Source of the DNA: Cylicocyclus nassatus
Lineage: Eukaryota; Nematoda; Chromadorea; Rhabditida; Strongylidae
DNA length: 64,000 nucleotides
Assembly: GCA_958299035.1 (NCBI GenBank)
Contig: CATQJL010000001.1
Span: 49,912,461-49,976,460, forward strand
Direction: 5' to 3'
Below the pieces are notes generated by a model that saw only the letters and a list, made by a program, of their open reading frames with translations, was not told the DNA's origin and did no database searches. A program made the position numbers and the translations under genes. Shown one piece after another: positions 1-11,897 of the stretch. Each line of letters opens with the position of its first letter. Position 1 is the stretch's first letter.

Positions 1-20
1 CTCATTCGTAGGCCTTGACA
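1..20 (+). repeat. Representative satellite monomer (att type)
   Basis: The monomer CTCATTCGTAGGCCTTGACA is shown here by its first copy. Bases 1-3 (CTC) and 7-20 (CGTAGGCCTTGACA) are close to invariant. Bases 4-6 carry four common states: ATT, ACT, GCT and GCC. Each monomer contains the 6-bp palindrome AGGCCT (a StuI site with a HaeIII core), one CpG at bases 7-8, and a second CpG at bases 3-4 in gct and gcc types. The choice of base 1 as start is a convention. On the minus strand the unit reads TGTCAAGGCCTACGAATGAG. Confidence 0.97.
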
Positions 21-980
21 CTCATTCGTAGGCCTTGACACTCATTCGTATTCCTTGACACTCATTCGTAGGCCTTGACACTCATTCGTAGGCCTTGACA
101 CTCGCCCGTAGGCCTTGACACTCGCTCGTAGGTCTTGACACTCGCTCGTAGGCCTTGACACTCGCTCGTAGGCCTTGACACTCGCTCGTAGGCCTTGACA
201 CTCATTCGTAGGCCTTGACACTCGCCCGTAGGCCTTGACACTCATTCGTAGGCCTTGACACTCATTCGTAGGCCTTGACACTCGCTCGTAGGCCTTGACA
301 CTCACTCGTAGGCCTTGACACTCGCTCGTAGGCCTTGACACTCGCTCGCAGGCCTTGACACTCATTCGTAGGCCTTGACACTCGCTCGTAGGCCTTGACA
401 CTCACTCGTAGGCCTTGACACTCATTCGTAGGCCTTGACACTCATTCGTAGGCCTTGACACTCACTCGTAGGCCTTGACACTCGCTCGTAGGCCTTGACA
501 CTCGCTCGTAGGCCTTGACACTCGCCCGTAGGCCTTGACACTCGCTCGTAGGCCTTGACACTCATTCGTAGGCCTTGACACTCACTCGTAGGCCTTGACA
601 CTCATTCGTAGGCCTTGACACTCGCTCGTAGGCCTTGACACTCATTCGTAGGCCTTGACACTCGCTCGTAGGCCTTGACACTCGCTCGTAGGCCTTGACA
701 CTCGCTCGTAGGCCTTGACACTCATTCGTAGGCCTTGACACTCGCTCGTAGGCCTTGACACTCACTCGTAGGCCTTGACACTCATTCGTAGGCCTTGACA
801 CTCATTCGTAGGCCTTGACACTCATTCGTAGGCCTTGACACTCGCTCGTAGGCCTTGACACTCGCTCGTAGGCCTTGACACTCATTCGTAGGCCTTGACA
901 CTCGCTCGTAGGCCTTGACACTCGCTCGTAGGCCTTGACACTCGCCCGTAGGCCTTGACACTCGCTCGTAGGCCTTGACA

Positions 981-1220
981 GTCACTCGTAGGCCTTGACA
1001 CTCACTCGTAGGCCTTGACACTCATTCGTAGGCCTTGACAATCATTCGTAGGCCTTGATCCTCACTCGTAGGCCTTGACACTCGCTCGTAGGCCTTGACA
1101 GTCACTCGTAGGCCTTGACACTCACTCGTAGGCCTTGACACTCATTCGTAGGCCTTGACAATCATTCGTAGGCCTTGACCCTCACTCGTAGGCCTTGACA
1201 CTCGCTCGTAGGCCTTGACA
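981..1220. repeat. Six-monomer (120-bp) tandem duplication within HOR L copy 1
   Basis: The run GTC-act, act, att, ATC-att, act, gct at 981-1,100 is repeated at 1,101-1,220. The two units differ at the ATC-att monomer end: TTGATC at about 1,056-1,061, TTGACC at about 1,176-1,181. HOR L copies 2 and 3 hold only one unit, at 2,781 and 4,721. Those single units carry the TTGATC form, so the TTGACC form arose or came in with the duplication. Confidence 0.85.
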
Positions 1221-1800
1221 CTCGCTCGTAGGCCTTGACACTCATTCGTAGGCCTTGACACTCGCTCGTAGGCCTTGACACTCGCTCGTAGGCCTTGACA
1301 CTCGCTCGTAGGCCTTGACACTCATTCGTAGGCCTTGACACTCGCTCGTAGGCCTTGACACTCATTCGTAGGCCTTGACACTCGCTCGTAGGCCTTGACA
1401 CTCACTCGTAGGCCTTGACACTCGCTCGTAGGCCTTGACACTCACTCGTAGGCCTTGACACTCATTCGTAGGCCTTGACACTCGCTCGTAGGCCTTGACA
1501 CTCGCTCGTAGGCCTTGACACTCGCTCGTAGGCCTTGACACTCATTCGTAGGCCTTGACACTCGCTCGTAGGCCTTGACACTCACTCGTAGGCCTTGACA
1601 CTCACTCGTAGGCCTTGACACTCATTCGTAGGCCTTGACACTCATTCGTAGGCCTTGACACTCATTCGTAGGCCTTGACACTCATTCGTAGGCCTTGACA
1701 CTCATTCGTAAGCCTTGACACTCGCTCGTAGGCCTTGACACTCATTCGTAGGCCTTGACACTCGCTCGTAGGCCTTGACACTCATTCGTAGGCCTTGACA

Positions 1801-3740
1801 CTCATTCGTAGGCCTTGACACTCATTCGTAGGCCTTGACACTCATTCGTATTCCTTGACACTCATTCGTAGGCCTTGACACTCATTCGTAGGCCTTGACA
1901 CTCGCCCGTAGGCCTTGACACTCGCTCGTAGGTCTTGACACTCGCTCGTAGGCCTTGACACTCGCTCGTAGGCCTTGACACTCGCTCGTAGGCCTTGACA
2001 CTCATTCGTAGGCCTTGACACTCGCCCGTAGGCCTTGACACTCATTCGTAGGCCTTGACACTCATTCGTAGGCCTTGACACTCGCTCGTAGGCCTTGACA
2101 CTCACTCGTAGGCCTTGACACTCGCTCGTAGGCCTTGACACTCGCTCGCAGGCCTTGACACTCATTCGTAGGCCTTGACACTCGCTCGTAGGCCTTGACA
2201 CTCACTCGTAGGCCTTGACACTCATTCGTAGGCCTTGACACTCATTCGTAGGCCTTGACACTCACTCGTAGGCCTTGACACTCGCTCGTAGGCCTTGACA
2301 CTCGCTCGTAGGCCTTGACACTCGCCCGTAGGCCTTGACACTCGCTCGTAGGCCTTGACACTCATTCGTAGGCCTTGACACTCACTCGTAGGCCTTGACA
2401 CTCATTCGTAGGCCTTGACACTCGCTCGTAGGCCTTGACACTCATTCGTAGGCCTTGACACTCGCTCGTAGGCCTTGACACTCGCTCGTAGGCCTTGACA
2501 CTCGCTCGTAGGCCTTGACACTCATTCGTAGGCCTTGACACTCGCTCGTAGGCCTTGACACTCACTCGTAGGCCTTGACACTCATTCGTAGGCCTTGACA
2601 CTCATTCGTAGGCCTTGACACTCATTCGTAGGCCTTGACACTCGCTCGTAGGCCTTGACACTCGCTCGTAGGCCTTGACACTCATTCGTAGGCCTTGACA
2701 CTCGCTCGTAGGCCTTGACACTCGCTCGTAGGCCTTGACACTCGCCCGTAGGCCTTGACACTCGCTCGTAGGCCTTGACAGTCACTCGTAGGCCTTGACA
2801 CTCACTCGTAGGCCTTGACACTCATTCGTAGGCCTTGACAATCATTCGTAGGCCTTGATCCTCACTCGTAGGCCTTGACACTCGCTCGTAGGCCTTGACA
2901 CTCGCTCGTAGGCCTTGACACTCATTCGTAGGCCTTGACACTCGCTCGTAGGCCTTGACACTCGCTCGTAGGCCTTGACACTCACTCGTAGGCCTTGACG
3001 CTCATTCGTAGGCCTTGACACTCGCTCGTAGGCCTTGACACTCACTCGTAGGCCTTGACACTCATTCGTAGGCCTTGACACTCGCTCGTAGGCCTTGACA
3101 CTCATTCGTAGGCCTTGACACTCGCTCGTAGGCCTTGACACTCGCTCGTAGGCCTTGACACTCGCTCGTAGGCCTTGACACTCATTCGTAGGCCTTGACA
3201 CTCGCTCGTAGGCCTTGACACTCGCTCGTAGGCCTTGACACTCGCTCGTAGGCCTTGACACTCATTCGTAGGCCTTGACACTCGCTCGTAGGCCTTGACA
3301 CTCATTCGTAGGCCTTGACACTCGCTCGTAGGCCTTGACACTCACTCGTAGGCCTTGACACTCGCTCGTAGGCCTTGACACTCACTCGTAGGCCTTGACA
3401 CTCATTCGTAGGCCTTGACACTCGCTCGTAGGCCTTGACACTCGCTCGTAGGCCTTGACACTCGCTCGTAGGCCTTGACACTCATTCGTAGGCCTTGACA
3501 CTCGCTCGTAGGCCTTGACACTCACTCGTAGGCCTTGACACTCACTCGTAGGCCTTGACACTCATTCGTAGGCCTTGACACTCATTCGTAGGCCTTGACA
3601 CTCATTCGTAGGCCTTGACACTCATTCGTAGGCCTTGACACTCATTCGTAAGCCTTGACACTCGCTCGTAGGCCTTGACACTCATTCGTAGGCCTTGACA
3701 CTCGCTCGTAGGCCTTGACACTCATTCGTAGGCCTTGACA
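1801..3740. repeat. HOR L, copy 2 (1.94 kb)
   Basis: It matches copy 1 at offset 1,800 over its first 1,100 bp and at offset 1,940 over its last part (1,401-1,800 against 3,341-3,740). The GTATTCC marker lies at 1,841-1,860 and the GTAAGCC monomer near the right end at 3,641. It includes the longest minus-strand open frame of the window (2,842-3,261, 139 codons), which is an arrangement of monomers and not a gene. Confidence 0.9.
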
Positions 3741-4980
3741 CTCATTCGTAGGCCTTGACACTCATTCGTAGGCCTTGACACTCATTCGTATTCCTTGACA
3801 CTCATTCGTAGGCCTTGACACTCATTCGTAGGCCTTGACACTCGCCCGTAGGCCTTGACACTCGCTCGTAGGTCTTGACACTCGCTCGTAGGCCTTGACA
3901 CTCGCTCGTAGGCCTTGACACTCGCTCGTAGGCCTTGACACTCATTCGTAGGCCTTGACACTCGCCCGTAGGCCTTGACACTCATTCGTAGGCCTTGACA
4001 CTCATTCGTAGGCCTTGACACTCGCTCGTAGGCCTTGACACTCACTCGTAGGCCTTGACACTCGCTCGTAGGCCTTGACACTCGCTCGCAGGCCTTGACA
4101 CTCATTCGTAGGCCTTGACACTCGCTCGTAGGCCTTGACACTCACTCGTAGGCCTTGACACTCATTCGTAGGCCTTGACACTCATTCGTAGGCCTTGACA
4201 CTCACTCGTAGGCCTTGACACTCGCTCGTAGGCCTTGACACTCGCTCGTAGGCCTTGACACTCGCCCGTAGGCCTTGACACTCGCTCGTAGGCCTTGACA
4301 CTCATTCGTAGGCCTTGACACTCACTCGTAGGCCTTGACACTCATTCGTAGGCCTTGACACTCGCTCGTAGGCCTTGACACTCATTCGTAGGCCTTGACA
4401 CTCGCTCGTAGGCCTTGACACTCGCTCGTAGGCCTTGACACTCGCTCGTAGGCCTTGACACTCATTCGTAGGCCTTGACACTCGCTCGTAGGCCTTGACA
4501 CTCACTCGTAGGCCTTGACACTCATTCGTAGGCCTTGACACTCATTCGTAGGCCTTGACACTCATTCGTAGGCCTTGACACTCGCTCGTAGGCCTTGACA
4601 CTCGCTCGTAGGCCTTGACACTCATTCGTAGGCCTTGACACTCGCTCGTAGGCCTTGACACTCGCTCGTAGGCCTTGACACTCGCCCGTAGGCCTTGACA
4701 CTCGCTCGTAGGCCTTGACAGTCACTCGTAGGCCTTGACACTCACTCGTAGGCCTTGACACTCATTCGTAGGCCTTGACAATCATTCGTAGGCCTTGATC
4801 CTCACTCGTAGGCCTTGACACTCGCTCGTAGGCCTTGACACTCGCTCGTAGGCCTTGACACTCATTCGTAGGCCTTGACACTCGCTCGTAGGCCTTGACA
4901 CTCGCTCGTAGGCCTTGACACTCACTCGTAGGCCTTGACGCTCATTCGTAGGCCTTGACACTCGCTCGTAGGCCTTGACA
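3741..4980. repeat. HOR L, copy 3 (partial, about 1.24 kb)
   Basis: It matches copy 2 at constant offset 1,940 from the opening att monomers, through GTATTCC (3,781), GTC-act (4,721), ATC-att (4,781) and the TTGACG end (4,931-4,940). The monomer order departs from copy 2 at about 4,980, where a shorter-period mosaic begins. Confidence 0.87.
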
Positions 4981-5620
4981 CTCGCTCGTAGGCCTTGACA
5001 CTCGCTCGTAGGCCTTGACACTCATTCGTAGGCCTTGACACTCGCTCGTAGGCCTTGACACTCATTCGTAGGCCTTGACACTCGCTCGTAGGCCTTGACA
5101 CTCGCTCGTAGGCCTTGACACTCGCTCGTAGGCCTTGACACTCGCTCGTAGGCCTTGACACTCGCTCGTAGGCCTTGACACTCATTCGTAGGCCTTGACA
5201 CTCGCTCGTAGGCCTTGACACTCATTCGTAGGCCTTGACACTCGCCCGTAGGCCTTGACACTCGCTCGTAGGCCTTGACAGTCACTCGTAGGCCTTGACA
5301 CTCACTCGTAGGCCTTGACACTCATTCGTAGGCCTTGACACTCATTCGTAGGCCTTGACCCTCACTCGTAGGCCTTGACACTCGCTCGTAGGCCTTGACA
5401 CTCGCTCGTAGGCCTTGACACTCATTCGTAGGCCTTGACACTCGCTCGTAGGCCTTGACACTCGCTCGTAGGCCTTGACACTCACTCGTAGGCCTTGACG
5501 CTCATTCGTAGGCCTTGACACTCGCTCGTAGGCCTTGACACTCGCTCGTAGGCCTTGACACTCGCTCGTAGGCCTTGACACTCATTCGTAGGCCTTGACA
5601 CTCGCTCTTAGGCCTTGACA
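4681..5620. repeat. 560-bp (28-monomer) local repeat
   Basis: The run gcc, gct, GTC-act, act, att starting at 4,681 recurs at 5,241, offset 560. The TTGACG-ended act monomer likewise falls at 4,921-4,940 and 5,481-5,500. The match runs to about 5,600, where the first CTCGCTCTTAGG monomer of the window appears (5,601). This looks like the tail of HOR L partly re-duplicated at shorter period. Confidence 0.75.
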
Positions 5621-6398
5621 CTCATTCGTAGGCCTTGACACTCGCTCGTAGGCCTTGACACTCGCTCGTAGGCCTTGACACTCGCTCGTAGGCCTTGACA
5701 CTCATTCGTAGGCCTTGACACTCGCTCGTAGGCCTTGACACTCATTCGTAGGCCTTGACACTCGCTCGTAGGCCTTGACACTCACTCGTAGGCCTTGACA
5801 CTCATTCGTAGGCCTTGACACTCGCTCGTAGGCCTTGACAGTCACTCGTAGGCCTTGACACTCACTCGTAGGCCTTGACACTCATTCGTAGGCCTTGACA
5901 CTCGCTCGTAGGCCTTGACACTCATTCGTAGGCCTTGACACTCGCTCGTAGGCCTTGACACTCGCTCGTAGGCCTTGACACTCGCTCGTAGGCCTTGACA
6001 CTCACTCGTAGGCCTTGACGCTCATTCGTAGGCCTTGGCACTCGCTCGTAGGCCTTGACACTCGCTCGTAGGCCTTGACACTCGCTCGTAGGCCTTGACA
6101 CTCATTCGTAGGCCTTGACACTCGCTCGTAGGCCTTGACACTCATTCGTAGGCCTTGACACTCGCCCGTAGGCCTTGACACTCGCTCGTAGGCCTTGACA
6201 GTCACTCGTAGGCCTTGACACTCGCCCGTAGGCCTTGACACTCGCTCGTAGGCCTTGACACTCATTCGTAGGCCTTGACCTTCACTCGTAGGCCTTGACA
6301 CTCGCTCGTAGGCCTTGACACTCGCTCGTAGGCCTTGACACTCGCTCGTAGGCCTTGACACTCGCCCGTAGGCCTTGACACTCGCTCGTAGGCCTTGA
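5621..6398. repeat. Mosaic satellite segment at the left-domain boundary
   Basis: This is ordinary monomers without a clear HOR of its own. The TTGACG end occurs at 6,011-6,020 and a private TTGGCA end near 6,036-6,041. It closes at the first register shift, after base 6,398. The run gcc, gct, GTC-act, act, att, gct, act, gct, CTCGCAGG that begins at 6,361 recurs intact from about 11,898, which links this edge to the next domain. Confidence 0.7.
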
Positions 6399-6408
6399 AG
6401 TCACTCGT
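6391..6408 (+). other. Single-base deletion type a (GACAGTC to GAAGTC)
   Basis: The usual monomer junction TTGACAGTCACTCG reads TTGAAGTCACTCG here, so one C is missing between 6,398 and 6,399. The register moves from 1 to 0 mod 20. The same deletion occurs between 9,457 and 9,458, 3,059 bp away, in the same monomer context. Undeleted versions of the run lie at about 11,930 and 23,830, so the deletion is derived and was copied once by duplication. Confidence 0.93.
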
Positions 6409-7259
6409 AGGCCTTGACACTCACTCGTAGGCCTTGACACTCATTCGTAGGCCTTGACACTCGCTCGTAGGCCTTGACACTCACTCGTAGGCCTTGACAC
6501 TCGCTCGTAGGCCTTGACACTCGCTCGCAGGCCTTGACACTCATTCGTAGGCCTTGACAGTCACTCGTAGGCCTTGACACTCATTCGTAGGCCTTGACAC
6601 TCATTCGTAGGCCTTGACACTCGCTCGTAGGCCTTGACACTCACTCGTAGGCCTTGACACTCGCTCGTAGGCCTTGACACTCGCTCGCAGGCCTTGACAC
6701 TCATTCGTAGGCCTTGACACCCACTCGTAGGCCTTGACACCCACTCGTAGGCCTTGACACTCGCTCGTAGGCCTTGACACTCATTCGTAGGCCTTGACAC
6801 TCATTCGTAGGCCTTGACACTCATTCGTAGGCCTTGACACTCATTCGTAGGCCTTGACACTCATTCGTAGGTTTTGACACTCGCTCGTAGGCCTTGACAC
6901 TCGCTCGTATTCCTTGACACTCGCTCGTAGGCCTTGACACTCATTCGTAGGCCTTGACACTCACTCATAGGCCTTGACACTCACTCATAGGCCTTGACAC
7001 TCGCTCGTAGGCCTTGACACTCGCTCGTAGGCCTTGACACTCACTCGTAGGCCTTGACACTCGCTCGTAGGCCTTGACACTCATTCGTAGGCCTTGACAC
7101 TCGCTCGTAGGCCTTGACACTCGCTCGTAGGCCTTGACACTCACTCGTAGGCCTTGACGCTCATTCGTAGGCCTTGACACTCGCTCGTAGGCCTTGACAC
7201 TCGCTCGTAGGCCTTGACACTCGCTCGTAGGCCTTGACACTCATTCGTAGGCCTTGACA

Positions 7260-7999
7260 CTCGCTCTTAGGCCTTGACACTCATTCGTAGGCCTTGACAC
7301 TCGCTCGTAGGCCTTGACACTCGCTCGTAGGCCTTGACACTCGCTCGTAGGCCTTGACACTCATTCGTAGGCCTTGACACTCGCTCGTAGGCCTTGACAC
7401 TCGCTCGTAGGCCTTGACACTCATTCGTAGGCCTTGACACTCACTCGTAGGCCTTGACACTCGCTCGTAGGCCTTGACACTCGCTCGTAGGCCTTGACAG
7501 TCACTCGTAGGCCTTGACACTCACTCGTAGGCCTTGACACTCATTCGTAGGCCTTGACACTCGCTCGTAGGCCTTGACACTCATTCGTAGGCCTTGACAC
7601 TCACTCATAGGCCTTGACACTCACTCATAGGCCTTGACACTCGCTCGTAGGCCTTGACACTCATTCGTAGGCCTTGACACTCATTCGTAGGCCTTGACAC
7701 TCATTCGTAGGCCTTGACACTCGCTCGTAGGCCTTGACACTCACTCGTAGGCCTTGACACTCGCTCGTAGGCCTTGACACTCACTCATAGGCCTTGACAC
7801 TCGCTCGTAGGCCTTGACACTCATTCGTAGGCCTTGACACTCGCTCGTAGGCCTTGACACTCGCTCGTAGGCCTTGACACTCACTCGTAGGCCTTGACGC
7901 TCATTCGTAGGCCTTGACACTCGCTCGTAGGCCTTGACACTCGCTCGTAGGCCTTGACACTCGCTCGTAGGCCTTGACACTCATTCGTAGGCCTTGACA
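7260..7999. repeat. 740-bp (37-monomer) HOR unit
   Basis: The unit is measured between CTCGCTCTTAGG monomers at 7,260 and 8,000. It carries, in order, a GTC-act junction, two adjacent CTCACTCATAGG monomers (7,600 and 7,620), a third CATAGG monomer (7,780) and a TTGACG end (about 7,898). Other 740-bp spacings of the same marker are 8,500 to 9,240, 10,418 to 11,158 and 22,297 to 23,037. Confidence 0.88.
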
Positions 8000-8499
8000 C
8001 TCGCTCTTAGGCCTTGACACTCATTCGTAGGCCTTGACACTCGCTCGTAGGCCTTGACACTCGCTCGTAGGCCTTGACACTCGCTCGTAGGCCTTGACAC
8101 TCATTCGTAGGCCTTGACACTCGCTCGTAGGCCTTGACACTCATTCGTAGGCCTTGACACTCGCTCGTAGGCCTTGACACTCACTCGTAGGCCTTGACAC
8201 TCGCTCGTAGGCCTTGACACTCGCTCGTAGGCCTTGACACTCACTCGTAGGCCTTGACACTCGCTCGTAGGCCTTGACACTCACTCGTAGGCCTTGACAC
8301 TCACTCGTAGGCCTTGACACTCATTCGTAGGCCTTGACACTCGCTCGTAGGCCTTGACACTCGCTCGTAGGCCTTGACACTCACTCGTAGGCCTTGACGC
8401 TCATTCGTAGGCCTTGACACTCGCTCGTAGGCCTTGACACTCGCTCGTAGGCCTTGACACTCGCTCGTAGGCCTTGACACTCATTCGTAGGCCTTGACA
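8000..8499. repeat. Shortened 500-bp version of the 740-bp HOR
   Basis: It runs from CTTAGG monomer 8,000 to CTTAGG monomer 8,500. The three CATAGG monomers and their surroundings are absent, while the TTGACG end (8,391-8,400) and flanking gct/att pattern remain. That is a net loss of 12 monomers relative to the 740-bp unit. Confidence 0.8.
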
Positions 8500-9239
8500 C
8501 TCGCTCTTAGGCCTTGACACTCATTCGTAGGCCTTGACACTCGCTCGTAGGCCTTGACACTCGCTCGTAGGCCTTGACACTCGCTCGTAGGCCTTGACAC
8601 TCATTCGTAGGCCTTGACACTCGCTCGTAGGCCTTGACACTCATTCGTAGGCCTTGACACTCGCTCGTAGGCCTTGACACTCACTCGTAGGCCTTGACAC
8701 TCGCTCGTAGGCCTTGACACTCGCTCGTAGGCCTTGACAGTCACTCGTAGGCCTTGACACTCACTCGTAGGCCTTGACACTCATTCGTAGGCCTTGACAC
8801 TCGCTCGTAGGCCTTGACACTCATTCGTAGGCCTTGACACTCACTCATAGGCCTTGACACTCACTCATAGGCCTTGACACTCGCTCGTAGGCCTTGACAC
8901 TCATTCGTAGGCCTTGACACTCATTCGTAGGCCTTGACACTCATTCGTAGGCCTTGACACTCGCTCGTAGGCCTTGACACTCACTCGTAGGCCTTGACAC
9001 TCGCTCGTAGGCCTTGACACTCACTCATAGGCCTTGACACTCGCTCGTAGGCCTTGACACTCATTCGTAGGCCTTGACACTCGCTCGTAGGCCTTGACAC
9101 TCGCTCGTAGGCCTTGACACTCACTCGTAGGCCTTGACGCTCATTCGTAGGCCTTGACACTCGCTCGTAGGCCTTGACACTCGCTCGTAGGCCTTGACAC
9201 TCGCTCGTAGGCCTTGACACTCATTCGTAGGCCTTGACA
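8500..9239. repeat. 740-bp HOR unit
   Basis: It lies between CTTAGG monomers at 8,500 and 9,240, with CATAGG monomers at 8,840, 8,860 and 9,020 in the spacing seen at 7,600, 7,620 and 7,780. The monomer order just after CTTAGG is att, gct, gct, gct, att, gct, att, gct, act. That differs slightly from the unit at 7,260, so adjacent units are not perfectly homogenised. Confidence 0.87.
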
Positions 9240-10247
9240 CTCGCTCTTAGGCCTTGACACTCATTCGTAGGCCTTGACACTCGCTCGTAGGCCTTGACAC
9301 TCGCTCGTAGGCCTTGACACTCGCTCGTAGGCCTTGACACTCATTCGTAGGCCTTGACACTCGCTCGTAGGCCTTGACACTCATTCGTAGGCCTTGACAC
9401 TCGCTCGTAGGCCTTGACACTCACTCGTAGGCCTTGACACTCGCTCGTAGGCCTTGAAGTCACTCGTAGGCCTTGACACTCACTCGTAGGCCTTGACACT
9501 CATTCGTAGGCCTTGACACTCGCTCGTAGGCCTTGACACTCACTCGTAGGCCTTGACACTCGCTCGTAGGCCTTGACACTCGCTCGCAGGCCTTGACACT
9601 CATTCGTAGGCCTTGACAGTCACTCGTAGGCCTTGACACTCATTCGTAGGCCTTGACACTCATTCGTAGGCCTTGACACTCGCTCGTAGGCCTTGACACT
9701 CACTCGTAGGCCTTGACACTCGCTCGTAGGCCTTGACACTCGCTCGCAGGCCTTGACACTCATTCGTAGGCCTTGACACCCACTCGTAGGCCTTGACACC
9801 CACTCGTAGGCCTTGACACTCGCTCGTAGGCCTTGACACTCATTCGTAGGCCTTGACACTCATTCGTAGGCCTTGACACTCATTCGTAGGCCTTGACACT
9901 CATTCGTAGGCCTTGACACTCATTCGTAGGTTTTGACACTCGCTCGTAGGCCTTGACACTCGCTCGTCTTCCTTGACACTCGCTCGTAGGCCTTGACACT
10001 CATTCGTAGGCCTTGACACTCACTCATAGGCCTTGACACTCACTCATAGGCCTTGACACTCGCTCGTAGGCCTTGACACTCATTCGTAGGCCTTGACACT
10101 CATTCGTAGGCCTTGACACTCATTCGTAGGCCTTGACACTCGCTCGTAGGCCTTGACACTCACTCGTAGGCCTTGACACTCGCTCGTAGGCCTTGACACT
10201 CACTCATAGGCCTTGACACTCGCTCGTAGGCCTTGACACTCATTCGT

Positions 10248-10262
10248 AGGCCTTGAACTCGC
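10248..10262 (+). other. Single-base deletion type b (GACACTC to GAACTC)
   Basis: One C is missing between 10,256 and 10,257, giving TTGAACTCGCTCG and moving the register from 19 to 18 mod 20. It is private: the matching place in super-unit copy 2, about 21,215, is intact. It therefore arose after the 10.8-kb duplication, or was repaired in copy 2 by conversion. Confidence 0.92.
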
Positions 10263-10417
10263 TCGTAGGCCTTGACACTCGCTCGTAGGCCTTGACACTC
10301 ACTCGTAGGCCTTGACGCTCATTCGTAGGCCTTGACACTCGCTCGTAGGCCTTGACACTCGCTCGTAGGCCTTGACACTCGCTCGTAGGCCTTGACACTC
10401 ATTCGTAGGCCTTGACA

Positions 10418-11157
10418 CTCGCTCTTAGGCCTTGACACTCATTCGTAGGCCTTGACACTCGCTCGTAGGCCTTGACACTCGCTCGTAGGCCTTGACACTC
10501 GCTCGTAGGCCTTGACACTCATTCGTAGGCCTTGACACTCGCTCGTAGGCCTTGACACTCATTCGTAGGCCTTGACACTCGCTCGTAGGCCTTGACACTC
10601 ACTCGTAGGCCTTGACACTCGCTCGTAGGCCTTGACACTCGCTCGTAGGCCTTGACAGTCACTCGTAGGCCTTGACACTCACTCGTAGGCCTTGACACTC
10701 ATTCGTAGGCCTTGACACTCGCTCGTAGGCCTTGACACTCATTCGTAGGCCTTGACACTCACTCATAGGCCTTGACACTCACTCATAGGCCTTGACACTC
10801 GCTCGTAGGCCTTGACACTCATTCGTAGGCCTTGACACTCATTCGTAGGCCTTGACACTCATTCGTAGGCCTTGACACTCGCTCGTAGGCCTTGACACTC
10901 ACTCGTAGGCCTTGACACTCGCTCGTAGGCCTTGACACTCACTCATAGGCCTTGACACTCGCTCGTAGGCCTTGACACTCATTCGTAGGCCTTGACACTC
11001 GCTCGTAGGCCTTGACACTCGCTCGTAGGCCTTGACACTCACTCGTAGGCCTTGACGCTCATTCGTAGGCCTTGACACTCGCTCGTAGGCCTTGACACTC
11101 GCTCGTAGGCCTTGACACTCGCTCGTAGGCCTTGACACTCATTCGTAGGCCTTGACA
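10418..11157. repeat. 740-bp HOR unit inside super-unit copy 1
   Basis: It lies between CTTAGG monomers at 10,418 and 11,158, with CATAGG monomers at 10,758, 10,778 and 10,938. It corresponds to material expanded in super-unit copy 2 (CTTAGG at 21,377, 22,297 and 23,037), where one further 740-bp unit and a 180-bp insertion are present. Confidence 0.87.
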
Positions 11158-11277
11158 CTCGCTCTTAGGCCTTGACACTCATTCGTAGGCCTTGACACTC
11201 GCTCGTAGGCCTTGACACTCGCTCGTAGGCCTTGACACTCGCTCGTAGGCCTTGACACTCATTCGTAGGCCTTGACA

Positions 11278-11397
11278 CTCGCTCGCAGGCCTTGACACTC
11301 ACTCGTAGGCCTTGACACTCATTCGTAGGCCTTGACACTCGCTCGTAGGCCATGACACTCATTCGTAGGCCTTGACACTCATTCGTAGGCCTTGACA
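11278..11397. repeat. 120-bp segment matching 13,398-13,517 (possible conversion tract)
   Basis: Six monomers (CTCGCAGG, act, att, gct with a CCATGACA end, att, att) match in order a run at 13,398. The run is also present at 25,297 in super-unit copy 2. Super-unit copy 2 lacks it at the place matching 11,278, about 23,157-23,277, where gct, att and act monomers are found. This fits a non-allelic copy event within copy 1. Confidence 0.7.
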
Positions 11398-11897
11398 CTC
11401 ACTCGTAGGCCTTGACACTCATTCGTAGGCCTTGACACTCGCTCGTAGGCCTTGACACTCATTCGTAGGCCTTGACACTCGCTCGTAGGCCTTGACACTC
11501 GCTCGTAGGCCTTGACACTCGCTCGTAGGCCTTGACACTCACTCGTAGGCCTTGACGCTCATTCGTAGGCCTTGACACTCGCTCGTAGGCCTTGACACTC
11601 GCTCGTAGGCCTTGACACTCGCTCGTAGGCCTTGAAACTCATTCGTAGGCCTTGACACTCGCTCGTAGGCCTTGACACTCATTCGTAGGCCTTGACACTC
11701 GCCCGTAGGCCTTGACACTCGCTCGTAGGCCTTGACAGTCACTCGTAGGCCTTGACACTCACTCGTAGGCCTTGACACTCATTCGTAGGCCTTGACACTC
11801 ATTCGTAGGCCTTGACCCTCACTCGTAGGCCTTGACACTCGCTCGTAGGCCTTGACACTCGCTCGTAGGCCTTGACACTCGCTCGTAGGCCTTGACA

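Larger units (their letters stand above)
1..1800. repeat. HOR L, copy 1 (1.80 kb)
   Basis: This is the first copy of a left-domain HOR. It opens with att monomers and the marker monomer CTCATTCGTATTCC at 41-60. The pattern of att, gct, act and gcc monomers at 1-1,100 recurs at 1,801-2,900 with the same rare variants in line: GGTCTTGA at 131, CTCGCTCGCAGG at 341, GTCACTCG at 981, ATCATTCG at 1,041. This copy has an extra 120-bp internal duplication (981-1,220) and lacks about 260 bp present in copy 2, which accounts for 1,800 against 1,940 bp. Confidence 0.9.
6399..9457. repeat. 3,059-bp unit, copy 1 (CATAGG/CTTAGG domain)
   Basis: It begins at deletion type a and ends just before the second instance of it. 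From 6,399 to about 7,020 it matches 9,458 to about 10,079 at offset 3,059, including two CTCGCAGG monomers, CCCACTCG monomers (6,720 and 6,740 against 9,779 and 9,799) and GGTTTTGA (6,871 against 9,930). One monomer differs: GTATTCC at 6,900, GTCTTCC at 9,959. Beyond that both are filled by 740-bp HOR material in different arrangements. Confidence 0.85.
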
